A stretch of 64,000 nucleotides of DNA from Rubrivivax sp. GTDB lineage: Bacteria > Pseudomonadota > Gammaproteobacteria > Burkholderiales > Burkholderiaceae_C. A program made the translations under genes and the position numbers. How positions within the stretch are numbered: position 1 is the stretch's first letter; each line of letters starts with the position of its first letter. Below, in pieces: positions 53,884 to 64,000 of the stretch. Location: contig JADJYX010000017.1 in assembly GCA_016719535.1 (NCBI GenBank), positions 1-64,000 of the forward strand. Direction: 5' to 3'. Under the pieces are notes generated by a model. That model had not been told where the DNA came from. It was given only the letters and a program-made list of their open reading frames with translations, and did not search any database.

Positions 53884-54353
53884 GACTTGAGGAATGCATC
53901 CACGTTGAGGGTTAGACCTTGCGACCTGGCATCGACGCTTTCGCTCTCGCCAAGCTTGGTCGACTGGTCTCGTGCCGTGATCCTGGAACTCTTGGCCTTC
54001 AACGCACGCTGAACCCAGGTCAGGTCATCCGCTGAGCAAGGCAAGGACACCGCCCAGTTGCCCTTCAGTGGCTCGTAGCCCAGCGAGTCTTCCTTGGCGT
54101 CGGCGCCGTCGATCGCGTCGTCGTCGTAAAGGCAGTAGATGCGTGTGCGGGGTCCATCGCAGGTGGCCACGATGGCAGCCGCTTGCGGCGCTCGCTCCGC
54201 GATGATGGAGCTGGCCACGCCCGCGACCGACATCAGCTCGGCTCTGGCAGCGCCCTGCTCGCCCTGTGTGAGCAGATCGACGATCAGATCCCAGGTGCTG
54301 GCGGTGTCGCGGTGCGGCGAGCTACGAACGACCCGACTTGCGACAGTGCTCAT
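53880..54353 (-). CDS. Putative second HORMA-class or adaptor protein (Cap8-like)
   Basis: This 157-residue protein sits between Cap6 and Cap7, overlapping each by 4 bases. Its fold is not certain: the N-terminal part is helical (TWDLIVDLLTQGEQGAARAEL), then comes a strand-rich core (AIVATCDGPRTRIYCLYDD) and a flexible tail ending LTLNVDAFLKS. Type III CBASS loci with two HORMA-like proteins (Cap7 plus Cap8) have this layout, where the second supplies a closure-motif peptide for the first. That assignment is by position; I do not recognise the sequence directly. Confidence 0.6.
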   Translation of the reverse strand: MSTVASRVVRSSPHRDTASTWDLIVDLLTQGEQGAARAELMSVAGVASSIIAERAPQAAAIVATCDGPRTRIYCLYDDDAIDGADAKEDSLGYEPLKGNWAVSLPCSADDLTWVQRALKAKSSRITARDQSTKLGESESVDARSQGLTLNVDAFLKS

Positions 54354-55256
54354 CGTTCTTCTCCCTTGGCGCCTCGCACAGCTTTAGCTGCCTTCGCGGC
54401 GGCTGCCAGGTCGCTGTCCGTAAGCAACATGGGATCGACCGCCACTTCCTTCCGCATCGTCAGTGCGCTGGCGACCATCTTGCGGATGGCTCTTCCGTCC
54501 AGGCCAACGAGGTCGTCGACCGTCGCTGCGAACTTGGCGCCAGTCGCCAGGTCGCCGATGGGCTTGTAGGTCTGTGCCAGGCCCTTCAAGCAATCGACCA
54601 GGATCTGCTCGCAGGCCACGCGGTTCGGCAGCGGAATCTCCAACACGAGGTCGCAGCGGGAGGTGAATGCCGAGTCGACGGCCTGGGGGAAGTTGCTGGT
54701 CGCAATGAAGAGCAGGTTGTTGTGCGTCTCGGCCAGTGCATCGAGCTGGACCAGCACTGCGTCCGTCGCTCGATGAACGTCGATCGGGTTGGCCTGCAGG
54801 CTGAGCTTGCTGCGGTCGGCGGCGAGCGTCTCGACCTCGTCGAGCAGCACGATGACCGGCCCCGCCATCGCGGCCTCGGCGATGGTCTGGGAGAAGAGAT
54901 CGGACACAGCCTTCTGCGTCTTTCCCATCATCGCGCTGCCGAGCGCGTGCGGATCGATCTCGATCAGCCTGAAGCCGCTCTTGTTGAACACGGCGGCGGT
55001 CTCGCTGGCCAGGCCTTTGGCCAAGGAAGTCTTGCCCGTACCCGGCGGGCCGACCAGCAAGATGGTGCCGTGCAGCGGCAACACGCTGCGCGCGACCTTT
55101 GGGTCTGACGGTGAAGTTGACGATGGCCTGGCCAACCAACTGATCCTTGATCTTCTTGTCGATGACTATCGATCTCCACAGCTCGCCCAGTGCAGGGTCA
55201 GGGAGCTTGGTGATGCGATGCACACCCTTCGGGTGCTCGGTGTTGTTGGATGACAT
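54350..55256 (-). CDS. cap6: TRIP13/Pch2-like AAA+ ATPase Cap6, frameshifted
   Basis: This would be a 301-residue AAA+ remodeller with Walker A LLVGPPGTGKTS, Walker B VIVLLDEVE and sensor ATSNFPQ. In type III CBASS it removes active HORMA from the CD-NTase and keeps the system off. The N-terminal 60 or so residues (ATG 55256; IKDQLVGQAIVNFTVRPK) are in another frame from the ATPase core; one extra base in the AAA run at 55098-55100 (TTT on the + strand) accounts for it. If real, loss of the negative regulator would be notable. Given the other homopolymer indels in this window, sequence error is likely. Confidence 0.85.
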
Positions 55257-55324
55257 TCCAGGTCTTCTCTTTTCTTGTTGGTGTCCGTCGTTCGTCAGGG
55301 CGGCCTTCCGTAGTCGGACGGTGC

Positions 55325-55660
55325 CTAGAGCCCGGCAGTTCGCCCCTGCCCCAGCAGCCTCTCGTACATTCGTCCGGTGCGAAGCGCCGCGATACCGCCG
55401 AACGCGATCAGCGCCGCTATGTATAGACCGGGTGCGCTCTCTGGCACCCACCAGGTCGGAAGGCCGGGAAGCAACTCCGCAAGCATCACCGAGGATCTGT
55501 CGCCTCCACCGATTCCTCGCACGATCGAAGCGGCGCCGGTCGCCGCGTGGGCAACGGCGGCCGAGACTGCGAGCAGACCACCAAGGTTGAGCAGCGCGCG
55601 GCCCAGCGCCACGAGCCGGCGTGGCTGGCTCAAGAAGTAGTCAACAAGCTGTTCGTACAT
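55325..55660 (-). CDS. Small two-helix membrane protein at the head of the CBASS operon
   Basis: This 111-residue protein has two hydrophobic helices (ALLNLGGLLAVSAAVAHAA and GLYIAALIAFGGIAAL), a periplasmic or cytoplasmic loop of about 30 residues with WWVPESAP, and a basic C-terminus. GAGGA stands 5 bases before ATG 55660. It precedes cap6 by 68 bases on the same strand and is divergent from capW, so it is probably in the CBASS transcript. I recognise no family. It could be a regulator, a membrane effector or an unrelated passenger. Confidence 0.65.
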   Translation of the reverse strand: MYEQLVDYFLSQPRRLVALGRALLNLGGLLAVSAAVAHAATGAASIVRGIGGGDRSSVMLAELLPGLPTWWVPESAPGLYIAALIAFGGIAALRTGRMYERLLGQGRTAGL

Positions 55661-55839
55661 GGCGAATCCTCTAGATGGTTGAGCGCCGGGTGGTTCCAGC
55701 TCCCCGATCGCTGCGATGGGGGTTGAGTTTCTTCATGCTGACTCCACATGCATGAAGATAGCATATCACATAATCAAATTGATCTTATAAGAATACCGTA
55801 ACGAGCAGTCGTTCTACGCCCCGCGGGTATCATGCGACC
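55661..55839. promoter_or_regulatory. CapW-CBASS divergent promoter/operator region
   Basis: This gap contains the most AT-rich stretch of the window (55745-55800). It holds two perfect palindromes, CATGCATG at 55747-55754 and TCTTATAAGA at 55783-55792, and a TATAAG at 55786-55791 that could be a -10 box for capW. WYL repressors of the CapW type bind between their own gene and the CBASS operon, which is the arrangement here. The exact operator is not determined. Confidence 0.55.
55671..55736 (-). CDS. Possible 21-residue leader peptide upstream of the CBASS operon
   Basis: A 21-codon frame starts at ATG 55736 with a good GGAG site 5 bases upstream and ends 10 bases before the membrane-protein start. 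The product (MKKLNPHRSDRGAGTTRRST plus I) is basic and unlike any family I know. It may be a leader peptide or a chance frame. Confidence 0.3.
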   Translation of the reverse strand: MKKLNPHRSDRGAGTTRRSTI

Positions 55840-56781
55840 ATGACAGATCCCGACGCCAGTCAACGGCAACACCTCCTAGAACGTCTGCCTCGCGTTCAGC
55901 GCGAGCGCCTCTCCCACATTGACTTCAAGCTGTACTTCCTCGGCGAGCTGCGCCGGGCAGACGTTGTGGAGCGCTTCGAGACGGGGCCCGCGGGCGCAAC
56001 CAGAGACATCGCGCTCTATAGAACGGTCGCCCCCGAGAACCTGGAGCTGGACAACGCCACAAAGGTCTACCGCCCAGGCCCGAACTTTTCGCCTCTCTTC
56101 GAGCACGCGCCGCACCGCGTACTGACAGCGCTCTCGCAGGGGTTCGGCGAAGGCATCGACGACCAACTTCAGCCGCTGGTTCGCTGCGAGTTTCCGTCCG
56201 CACTGAGCCTGCCGGACGTAGCTGTGCTTGCCCCGATCACGCGCGCCATCCACCGCGGCAAGGCCGTTCGCCTTGGTTACACGTCGATCGACAGCGGCCG
56301 AACCGAGCGCGAGATTGTTCCGCTAGCGCTGGTCGACATTGGCATCCGCTGGCACGTGCGGGCGTTTGATCGGAAGCGTCAGGAGTTCCGCGACTTCGTC
56401 TTCACGCGGATGGATGGGCCGCAGATTCTTGAAGACAGCCCCGTGCAGAGGGAAGAGACCGCCGAGCACGATGTGCAATGGAGCCGGATCATTGAGCTTG
56501 ACTTGGTCCCTCATCCTTCCCATCCAAGGCCTGAAGTCGTTCAGATGGATTACCCGATGACCGACGGGGTACTGCGCGTAAAGGTGCGTGCAGCCAATGC
56601 CGGCTACATGCTTCGCCGATGGACTGTGGACTGCTCCCCGGACCATCACTTCAAGGGGCTTGAGTACGCCCTTTGGCTGCGAGACCCATTGGCCCTCTAC
56701 GGAGCAAGCAACGCCCAGCTCGCGCCTGGCTATCAGGATCCGAAACAAGGACCTCAGTCTCGAACCATCAAGGCGATGTGA
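55840..56781 (+). CDS. capW: WYL-domain transcriptional repressor CapW
   Basis: This 313-residue regulator has an N-terminal winged-helix segment (HIDFKLYFLGELRRADVVERF), a central WYL-type sensor domain (AVRLGYTSIDSGRTEREIVPLALVD) and a C-terminal WCX-like domain (LRVKVRAANAGYMLRRWTVD). It is transcribed divergently from the CBASS operon across a short AT-rich gap. CapW proteins repress CBASS and release it upon DNA damage or infection signals. The position and domain set fit CapW well; an unrelated WYL regulator is the alternative. Confidence 0.85.
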   Translation: MTDPDASQRQHLLERLPRVQRERLSHIDFKLYFLGELRRADVVERFETGPAGATRDIALYRTVAPENLELDNATKVYRPGPNFSPLFEHAPHRVLTALSQGFGEGIDDQLQPLVRCEFPSALSLPDVAVLAPITRAIHRGKAVRLGYTSIDSGRTEREIVPLALVDIGIRWHVRAFDRKRQEFRDFVFTRMDGPQILEDSPVQREETAEHDVQWSRIIELDLVPHPSHPRPEVVQMDYPMTDGVLRVKVRAANAGYMLRRWTVDCSPDHHFKGLEYALWLRDPLALYGASNAQLAPGYQDPKQGPQSRTIKAM

Positions 56782-56997
56782 TTGGATCACCGCACCAGAC
56801 GTCGCCAGCCCGATCAGGCCACCACTGACAACCGATCCGTAGTTTGGGTCCACGACCCACGCATGGCGCACCCCGGTTCCAAGGCCGTCTGCCACTTCAT
56901 CGACCAATCCTGACAGGGTCAGGCGGGAATACAGCAGGGTACCAAGCGGCGACTGTGATGAGAGAGGGCAACAGGCAGGTAGAGGAAGCGACGTCGT

Positions 56998-58281
56998 TCA
57001 GGCGACCACAGCCGCTTGGCGACGAATAGGGACCACATTGCCGCCGCTGTGGATCCAGCCATCAAGCATGTCAGCCCACGTTTGGAGCATCGTCCTTCGC
57101 TGTTCAGCGTACTCGGCCTTGTTGTAGATCGCACGCACACCGCGCTGCTCATGAGCAAGGCACTTCTCGATCCAGTCGCTGTCGAAGCCAACCTCGTGCA
57201 ACAGAGTGCTTGCCGTGCGGCGCAGGTCATGCACCGTAAACGCTTCGAAGTCTTCCCCCCGACCACGGATGAGCGTCACCGTCGCGTCGATGACTCGATT
57301 CAGTGTGGCCGCGCTGATGGGCAACTTCGTTTCGTACCGTCCGGGGTGCAGGTACGAACTGGCGCCAAAGCAAGTCTTGAACGCGACCAAGATGTCCAAA
57401 GCCTGCTGACTAAGGTACACATTGTGAGGGCGCCCCGCCTTCATGCGCTCCTTCGGGATCGTCCATATCGCCGTCTCGAAGTTCACCTCATCCCATATCG
57501 CCTCGATGAACTCCGACTTCCGCACCAGCGTGAGCAGTATGAACTTGATCGCCAAGCGGAGCGTCGGCATGGTCGCTGTCTGCTCAAGCGCGTTGAAGAA
57601 CGTGTGGATCTCGGACGGTGAAAGAGCCCTGTCCCGGGCTTTGAACGTCGCGATCGCGCTCGGTCTGATCGCCTCCGCCGGGTTTTCGACTTTCAATCCG
57701 CGAGCATGGATGAATCGAAAGACCTGAAGCACGATCTCACGGGCATGAACAGCTGGCGCTGCGGCTCCCCGTTCCTTGATCTTTTCGCACCTCGCCATCA
57801 GGCGGACCGGCGTGATCTCTTCCAGCTTCAGTCGACCGAATTCCACCGCCAGGTTCCGGTCGTAGATCGACTTTCGCATGGCCCGGGTGGACTCGGCCAA
57901 AGCTGCTTCGGCGAAGTACTTTTCCGCCCACCTGCCAAAGGTCAACGCTTCTGCAGCCTCGACACGCTTTTCAACTTTGGCACGCGAGGGGCTCTCGCCT
58001 TGCTCGACCGATCGATGCGCTCGAGTCAACAGCAGTCGTGCCTCGGCCAGGGTCAGGGACATACCGTAGTCCAGTTCCTCCGCGTCTCGTGGCTTCCTGG
58101 CACCGAGGCTCGAGTCGTACTGGCCTATCACCAAGGTTTCACGGCGGCCGTTGATCCGGTAGTCGAACCGGAAGCTCACCACGCCGGTGCGCGTGACGGC
58201 GACGTACAGCCCCTGCTGATCGGCAACCTTGTAGATCGTTCCCGTGGGCTTCAGCGCCTTCAACCTCATGTCAGTGAGCAT
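56998..58281 (-). CDS. int: P4-type tyrosine recombinase/integrase
   Basis: This 427-residue site-specific recombinase has the N-terminal DUF4102-like arm-binding domain, a core-binding domain (FGRWAEKYFAEAALAESTRAMRK), and a catalytic domain with Arg in TLVRKSEF, HDLRR (H-x-x-R), LAHEQRG and the Tyr nucleophile in AIYNKAEY. All catalytic residues are present. ATG 58281 has GGGGG 5 bases upstream and is preferred over ATG 58293 and a TTG at 58305. The gene lies 220 bases from the 3' end of guaA, pointing to integration there. The 216-base gap between capW and this gene shows nothing recognisable. Confidence 0.93.
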   Translation of the reverse strand: MLTDMRLKALKPTGTIYKVADQQGLYVAVTRTGVVSFRFDYRINGRRETLVIGQYDSSLGARKPRDAEELDYGMSLTLAEARLLLTRAHRSVEQGESPSRAKVEKRVEAAEALTFGRWAEKYFAEAALAESTRAMRKSIYDRNLAVEFGRLKLEEITPVRLMARCEKIKERGAAAPAVHAREIVLQVFRFIHARGLKVENPAEAIRPSAIATFKARDRALSPSEIHTFFNALEQTATMPTLRLAIKFILLTLVRKSEFIEAIWDEVNFETAIWTIPKERMKAGRPHNVYLSQQALDILVAFKTCFGASSYLHPGRYETKLPISAATLNRVIDATVTLIRGRGEDFEAFTVHDLRRTASTLLHEVGFDSDWIEKCLAHEQRGVRAIYNKAEYAEQRRTMLQTWADMLDGWIHSGGNVVPIRRQAAVVA

Positions 58282-58308
58282 CGAGTCCCCCATCTGAACC
58301 GACAACCG

Positions 58309-58384
58309 ATACCGTCAGGGCATTTGACGGTACCAACCTGGGTCGTTCAAGGACTGGCTCTTCAATACCGCCAACAATACCGCC
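58309..58384. promoter_or_regulatory. Repeat cluster upstream of int (possible arm-type or operator sites)
   Basis: A perfect inverted repeat (TACCGTCA at 58310-58317, TGACGGTA at 58325-58332) lies 29 bases before the int start, and two direct AATACCGCC copies lie at 58364-58372 and 58376-58384 with 12-base spacing. ATACCG occurs three times in all. Integrase arm sites, excisionase sites or an int operator would look like this. Confidence 0.5.
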
Positions 58385-58500
58385 GATTCCGGCGCGTTTT
58401 ACTGAGGCGGTTTGAGACCCGGTGAGACGCTAACTGTCTGTCAGGACTTGCGTTTCGAGGAAAAGCCGGACTGCATGGGACGACCTGAAACGAAGATAAA

Positions 58501-60083
<1,583 letters not shown>

Positions 60084-60104
60084 GGCGCGGTCTCGGACGG
60101 GGTT

Positions 60105-61369
60105 TCAGACGGGGGCGGCGGCCACCTCGGCCGCATGGCGGCGGAAATGCGTGATCGCCAGCGTGGCGCCGATGCACTGCAGCAGCGCGCAGAAGAAGAA
60201 GGGCAGGCCGATCCACACGTCACCCGGCGGCCGGTGCGACACCAGGCCGAGCAGCGTGGCCGCCACCACTGGCGCCAGCACCGCCATCAGGCTGTTGAGC
60301 GCGGCCACCGATCCCATCGTCTGGCCCTGTTCGTGCGACTGCGCGGCGTTGGAGACGATGCTCTGGATCGATGCCATGGCGCCGCCGCCGATCAGCGTGC
60401 CGGCGACGATGACGACGAACATCATCCAGCCCTCGGCCGCCAGCCCGAAACCCAGGTAGGTGAGCGCCGAGCCGACGAGCCCGACCGAGGCGATCTGGCG
60501 CGGCGTCCAGCGCGCGAGCAGGTGCTTGAGCAGAAAACCCTGCACGAAGGCCGACATGACGCCGACGACGAACAGCGACCAGCCGTTCTGCGCCGGCCCC
60601 CAGCCGAATTTGAAGGTGGTGTAGAGCACCCAGCTGGTATGCAGCGTGAACTGCGCCAGCGCGGCCAGGCCGATCACCGCCACCAGCGGCCCCACGCCCT
60701 CGAGCCGCGCCAGGCCTTTGAGCGCGGCCACCGGGTTGGCGCGTTGCCAGGCAAAGGGGCGGCGGCGCTCGGGCGGCAGCGATTCCGGCAGCACGAACCA
60801 GCCATACAGGCCATTGGCGATGGCCAGCGTGCCGGCGGCGAAGAATGGCAGCCGCACGTCGATGGAGCCCAGCAGCCCGCCAACCACCGGGCCCAGCGTA
60901 AAACCCAGCCCGAACATCGCCCCCACCAGCCCGAAGCGGCGCGCGCGCTCCTCGGCCGGCGTGATGTCGGCCACGTAGGCATTGGCCACCGCGGCATTGG
61001 CCTGCATGGCACCGCTGACCAGGCGCACCGCGATCAGCATCCACAGCGCGGTGGCCAGGCCGGTGACGAGAAAGCTCAGCGCCAGCCCGGCAAAGCCCAG
61101 CAGCAGCACCGGCCGCCGGCCATGCTGGTCGGACAGCGCGCCGAGGATGGGTGCACCGAAGAAGTTGGCGGCGCCGAAGGCGAAGGTGACGGCGCCGAAC
61201 CAGAAGGTCTGTTCGCCCGGCGAACGGGTGAAGACACCCACGATGAGCGGCAGCACCGGCACGATGAGGCCGATGGCCATCATGTCGATCAGCACCGCGA
61301 TGAGGATGAAGGGCATCGCGGGGGCCCGCCCGCTGCTGCCCGGGGCCTTGGCTGGCGTCACGGGCCGGG

Positions 61370-61373
<4 letters not shown>
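60105..61373 (-). CDS. MFS transporter, TCR/Tet-like
   Basis: This 422-residue, twelve-helix major facilitator has motif A GALSDQHGRRPVLL between helices 2 and 3 and PEERARRFGLVGAMFGLGF in the sixth-helix area, as in TetA-like drug:proton antiporters. GTG 61373 overlaps the guaB stop (GTGA); ATG 61316 would lack a short N-terminal tail and is the alternative. It sits between guaB and guaA. The substrate is unknown; efflux of a purine-like or toxic compound is only a guess. Confidence 0.87.
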
Positions 61374-62842
<1,469 letters not shown>

Positions 62843-62866
62843 GAAAGGCTCCGGGCGCAAAAGCGG

Positions 62867-62872
62867 ATTATA
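62867..62872 (-). promoter_or_regulatory. Probable -10 element of the guaB promoter
   Basis: A perfect TATAAT on the minus strand lies 25 bases before the guaB start codon, in otherwise GC-rich DNA. No good -35 hexamer is seen at 16-18 bases distance, so the promoter may be activator-dependent or the -35 degenerate. Confidence 0.55.
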
Positions 62873-62966
62873 GAAAGGGCCCCGCCCGGGCTCCGCCCCC
62901 TCCCCGGCCTCCCCCCGGTTACAGGCGGTGGCCAGGTTGCGGCGGCCGCGCACTACACTGCCCGCC

Positions 62967-63483
62967 ATGCGCCGACCTTCCGTCTACCGTCGTCATCGGC
63001 CGCTGGGCGGCCTGCTGCTGGCCACCCTGGCCCTGTTGCTGGCGCTGCCCGCGCACGCCCAGTGGCGCTGGCGCGACGCCAGCGGCCGCGTGACCGCCAG
63101 CGACATCCCGCCGCCGCGCGAGATCCCCGACAAGGACATCCTGCAGCGCCCCGGCGCCGCCCGCCCCCCCCTGCCTTCCGCGCCTGCGGCTGCCGCCGCT
63201 TCGGCAGCGCCAAGCGCCGGCGCCGCCGGTCGACAAGGAGCTCGAGGCCCGCAAGAAGGCGGCCGACCAGCAGCAGCAGGCCAGGGCCAAGGCCGACGAA
63301 CAGCGGCTGGCGGCGGTGCGCGCCGAAAACTGCACCCGTGCCCGCAGCCACCTGGCCAATCTGGAAAGCGGCCAGCGCCTGGCGCGCGTCAACGACAAGG
63401 GCGAGCGCGAGTTTCTCGACGACAAGACACGCGCCGATGAAGCCCGGCGCGCGCGCGAGATCATCGCGTCGGATTGCCGCTGA
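62967..63483 (+). CDS. DUF4124-type exported protein, frameshifted
   Basis: This small envelope protein has a signal peptide ending PAHAQ and the DUF4124 start WRWRDASGRVTASDIPPP. A coiled C-terminal part (PVDKELEARKKAADQQQQAR ... AREIIASDCR) lies in another frame, ending at the stop at 63481-63483. The shift must lie in the Ala/Pro-rich linker at about 63153-63215, either in a C8 run or in the GC-rich end. It would be about 171 residues. The 3' end overlaps the 3' end of rnfH. Genes of this type are commonly found beside guaB in Burkholderiales. Confidence 0.75.
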
Positions 63484-63805
63484 CGGGCTCCGTCGCGGCG
63501 CGGCCGCGCGCCTTGCCCTTGTAGCGCTGCCGGCGAGCCTCTTTCGGGTCGACGCGCAGCGGCCGGTAGAGTTCGACGCGGTCGCGGTCGCGCAGCGCCA
63601 GGTCGACGGCACAGGCACGGCCCCAGACGCCGACGTCCAGCCCGTCCAGCGACAGGCCGTGCCGCTGCAGCACGCCGCTGGCCTGCAGCGCGTCGGCCAC
63701 GGTGGCGCCGCTGGGCAGCTGCAGCGCGGTCAGGTCGACCTCGTGCGGCGCCACGCCGTAGGCCACTTCGATCGCCAGCAGCGCCGCCGGCTCAGCGGGG
63801 CCCAT
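63461..63805 (-). CDS. rnfH: RnfH family ubiquitin-like protein
   Basis: This 114-residue beta-grasp protein (UPF0125) shows IEVAYGVAPHEVDLTALQLP, GLDVGVWGRACAVDLALRDRDRVELYRPL and DPKEARRQRY, all family hallmarks. ATG 63805 lies inside the 3' end of the upstream ratA gene (14-base overlap). RnfH is encoded with ratA next to smpB in many proteobacteria; its biochemical role is unclear. Confidence 0.93.
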   Translation of the reverse strand: MGPAEPAALLAIEVAYGVAPHEVDLTALQLPSGATVADALQASGVLQRHGLSLDGLDVGVWGRACAVDLALRDRDRVELYRPLRVDPKEARRQRYKGKARGRAATEPVSGNPTR

Positions 63806-64000
63806 AGACCTCTTCCGCGCGCTTGACGAAGGAATCGACGAAGGTATTGGCGACGCGGTCGAAGACCGGGCTGACCACCGTTTCCAGCGGCTTGCTGGAA
63901 AAGGCGTAGCGCATGTCGAACTCGACCTTGCAGGCCGGGGTGTCGCTGCCGGGCCGGCCCAGCGGCAGAAATACCCAGGTGCCGTCGAGCAGCGAGAACG
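63792..64000 (-). CDS. ratA: Coenzyme Q-binding START-domain protein RatA (C-terminal part)
   Basis: The last 69 codons of an SRPBCC/polyketide-cyclase-like protein are visible, with the upstream part beyond the right end of the window. Visible segments CKVEFDMRYAFSSKPLE and VFDRVANTFVDSFVKRAEEVYG are typical of the RatA/COQ10 family, which binds ubiquinone. It overlaps rnfH by 14 bases, matching the usual gene pair. Confidence 0.9.
   Translation of the reverse strand, partial: FSLLDGTWVFLPLGRPGSDTPACKVEFDMRYAFSSKPLETVVSPVFDRVANTFVDSFVKRAEEVYGPR

Overview
The window is high-GC DNA from a betaproteobacterium, most likely order Burkholderiales (Rubrivivax/Leptothrix/Comamonadaceae type). This rests on the guaA-MFS-guaB-DUF4124-rnfH-ratA block at the right end, the Comamonadaceae-style porin, and the dense overlapping catabolic operons; the species cannot be named from sequence alone.

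Left third (1-27774): a CoA-dependent catabolic and uptake region. A branched-chain-type ABC transporter (partial livM, four tandem periplasmic binding-protein genes of which the first is frameshifted, livF) and an HSL-type esterase lie on the + strand. Two long minus-strand operons follow. Operon A (13259 to 7422) encodes an enoyl-CoA hydratase, a nitronate monooxygenase (frameshifted), two thiolase-fold/DUF35 pairs and two MaoC proteins. Operon B (23622 to 13363) starts with an IclR regulator and encodes two acyl-CoA dehydrogenases, two enoyl-CoA hydratases, E1alpha/E1beta/E2 of a 2-oxoacid dehydrogenase, an acyl-CoA ligase and an SDR. A Bug/TctC binding protein, a porin and a third thiolase/DUF35 pair complete the set. 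A nearly identical 14-bp inverted repeat precedes operon A, the porin and the third thiolase pair, so these units probably form one regulon.

Middle (28438-49516): a complete F-type conjugative type IV secretion cluster in the order lytic transglycosylase, OmpA-like protein, traA, L, E, K, B, dsbC, V, C, trbI, S26 peptidase, hypothetical, W, U, trbC, N, hypothetical, F, H, G. No relaxase or coupling protein is visible in the window.

Right (49520-58520): a small membrane protein gene opposes traG. Next comes a CBASS anti-phage operon on the minus strand with TRIP13-like Cap6 (frameshifted), HORMA Cap7, a probable second adaptor, a CD-NTase, a nuclease-SAVED effector (Cap4) and a second, apparently intact CD-NTase. 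A divergent WYL repressor (CapW) sits upstream. A P4-type tyrosine integrase lies next to the 3' end of guaA, a known island integration site. The simplest reading is an integrative conjugative element, or its remnant, in guaA with CBASS as cargo; whether the catabolic region is inside the element cannot be decided here.

Core region (58501-64000): guaA (frameshifted), an MFS transporter, guaB, a DUF4124 gene (frameshifted), rnfH and partial ratA. Seven 1-2 nt frame disruptions occur in five genes, mostly in homopolymer or GC-repeat runs and including the conserved guaA. Sequencing or assembly error is therefore a serious alternative to real gene decay.
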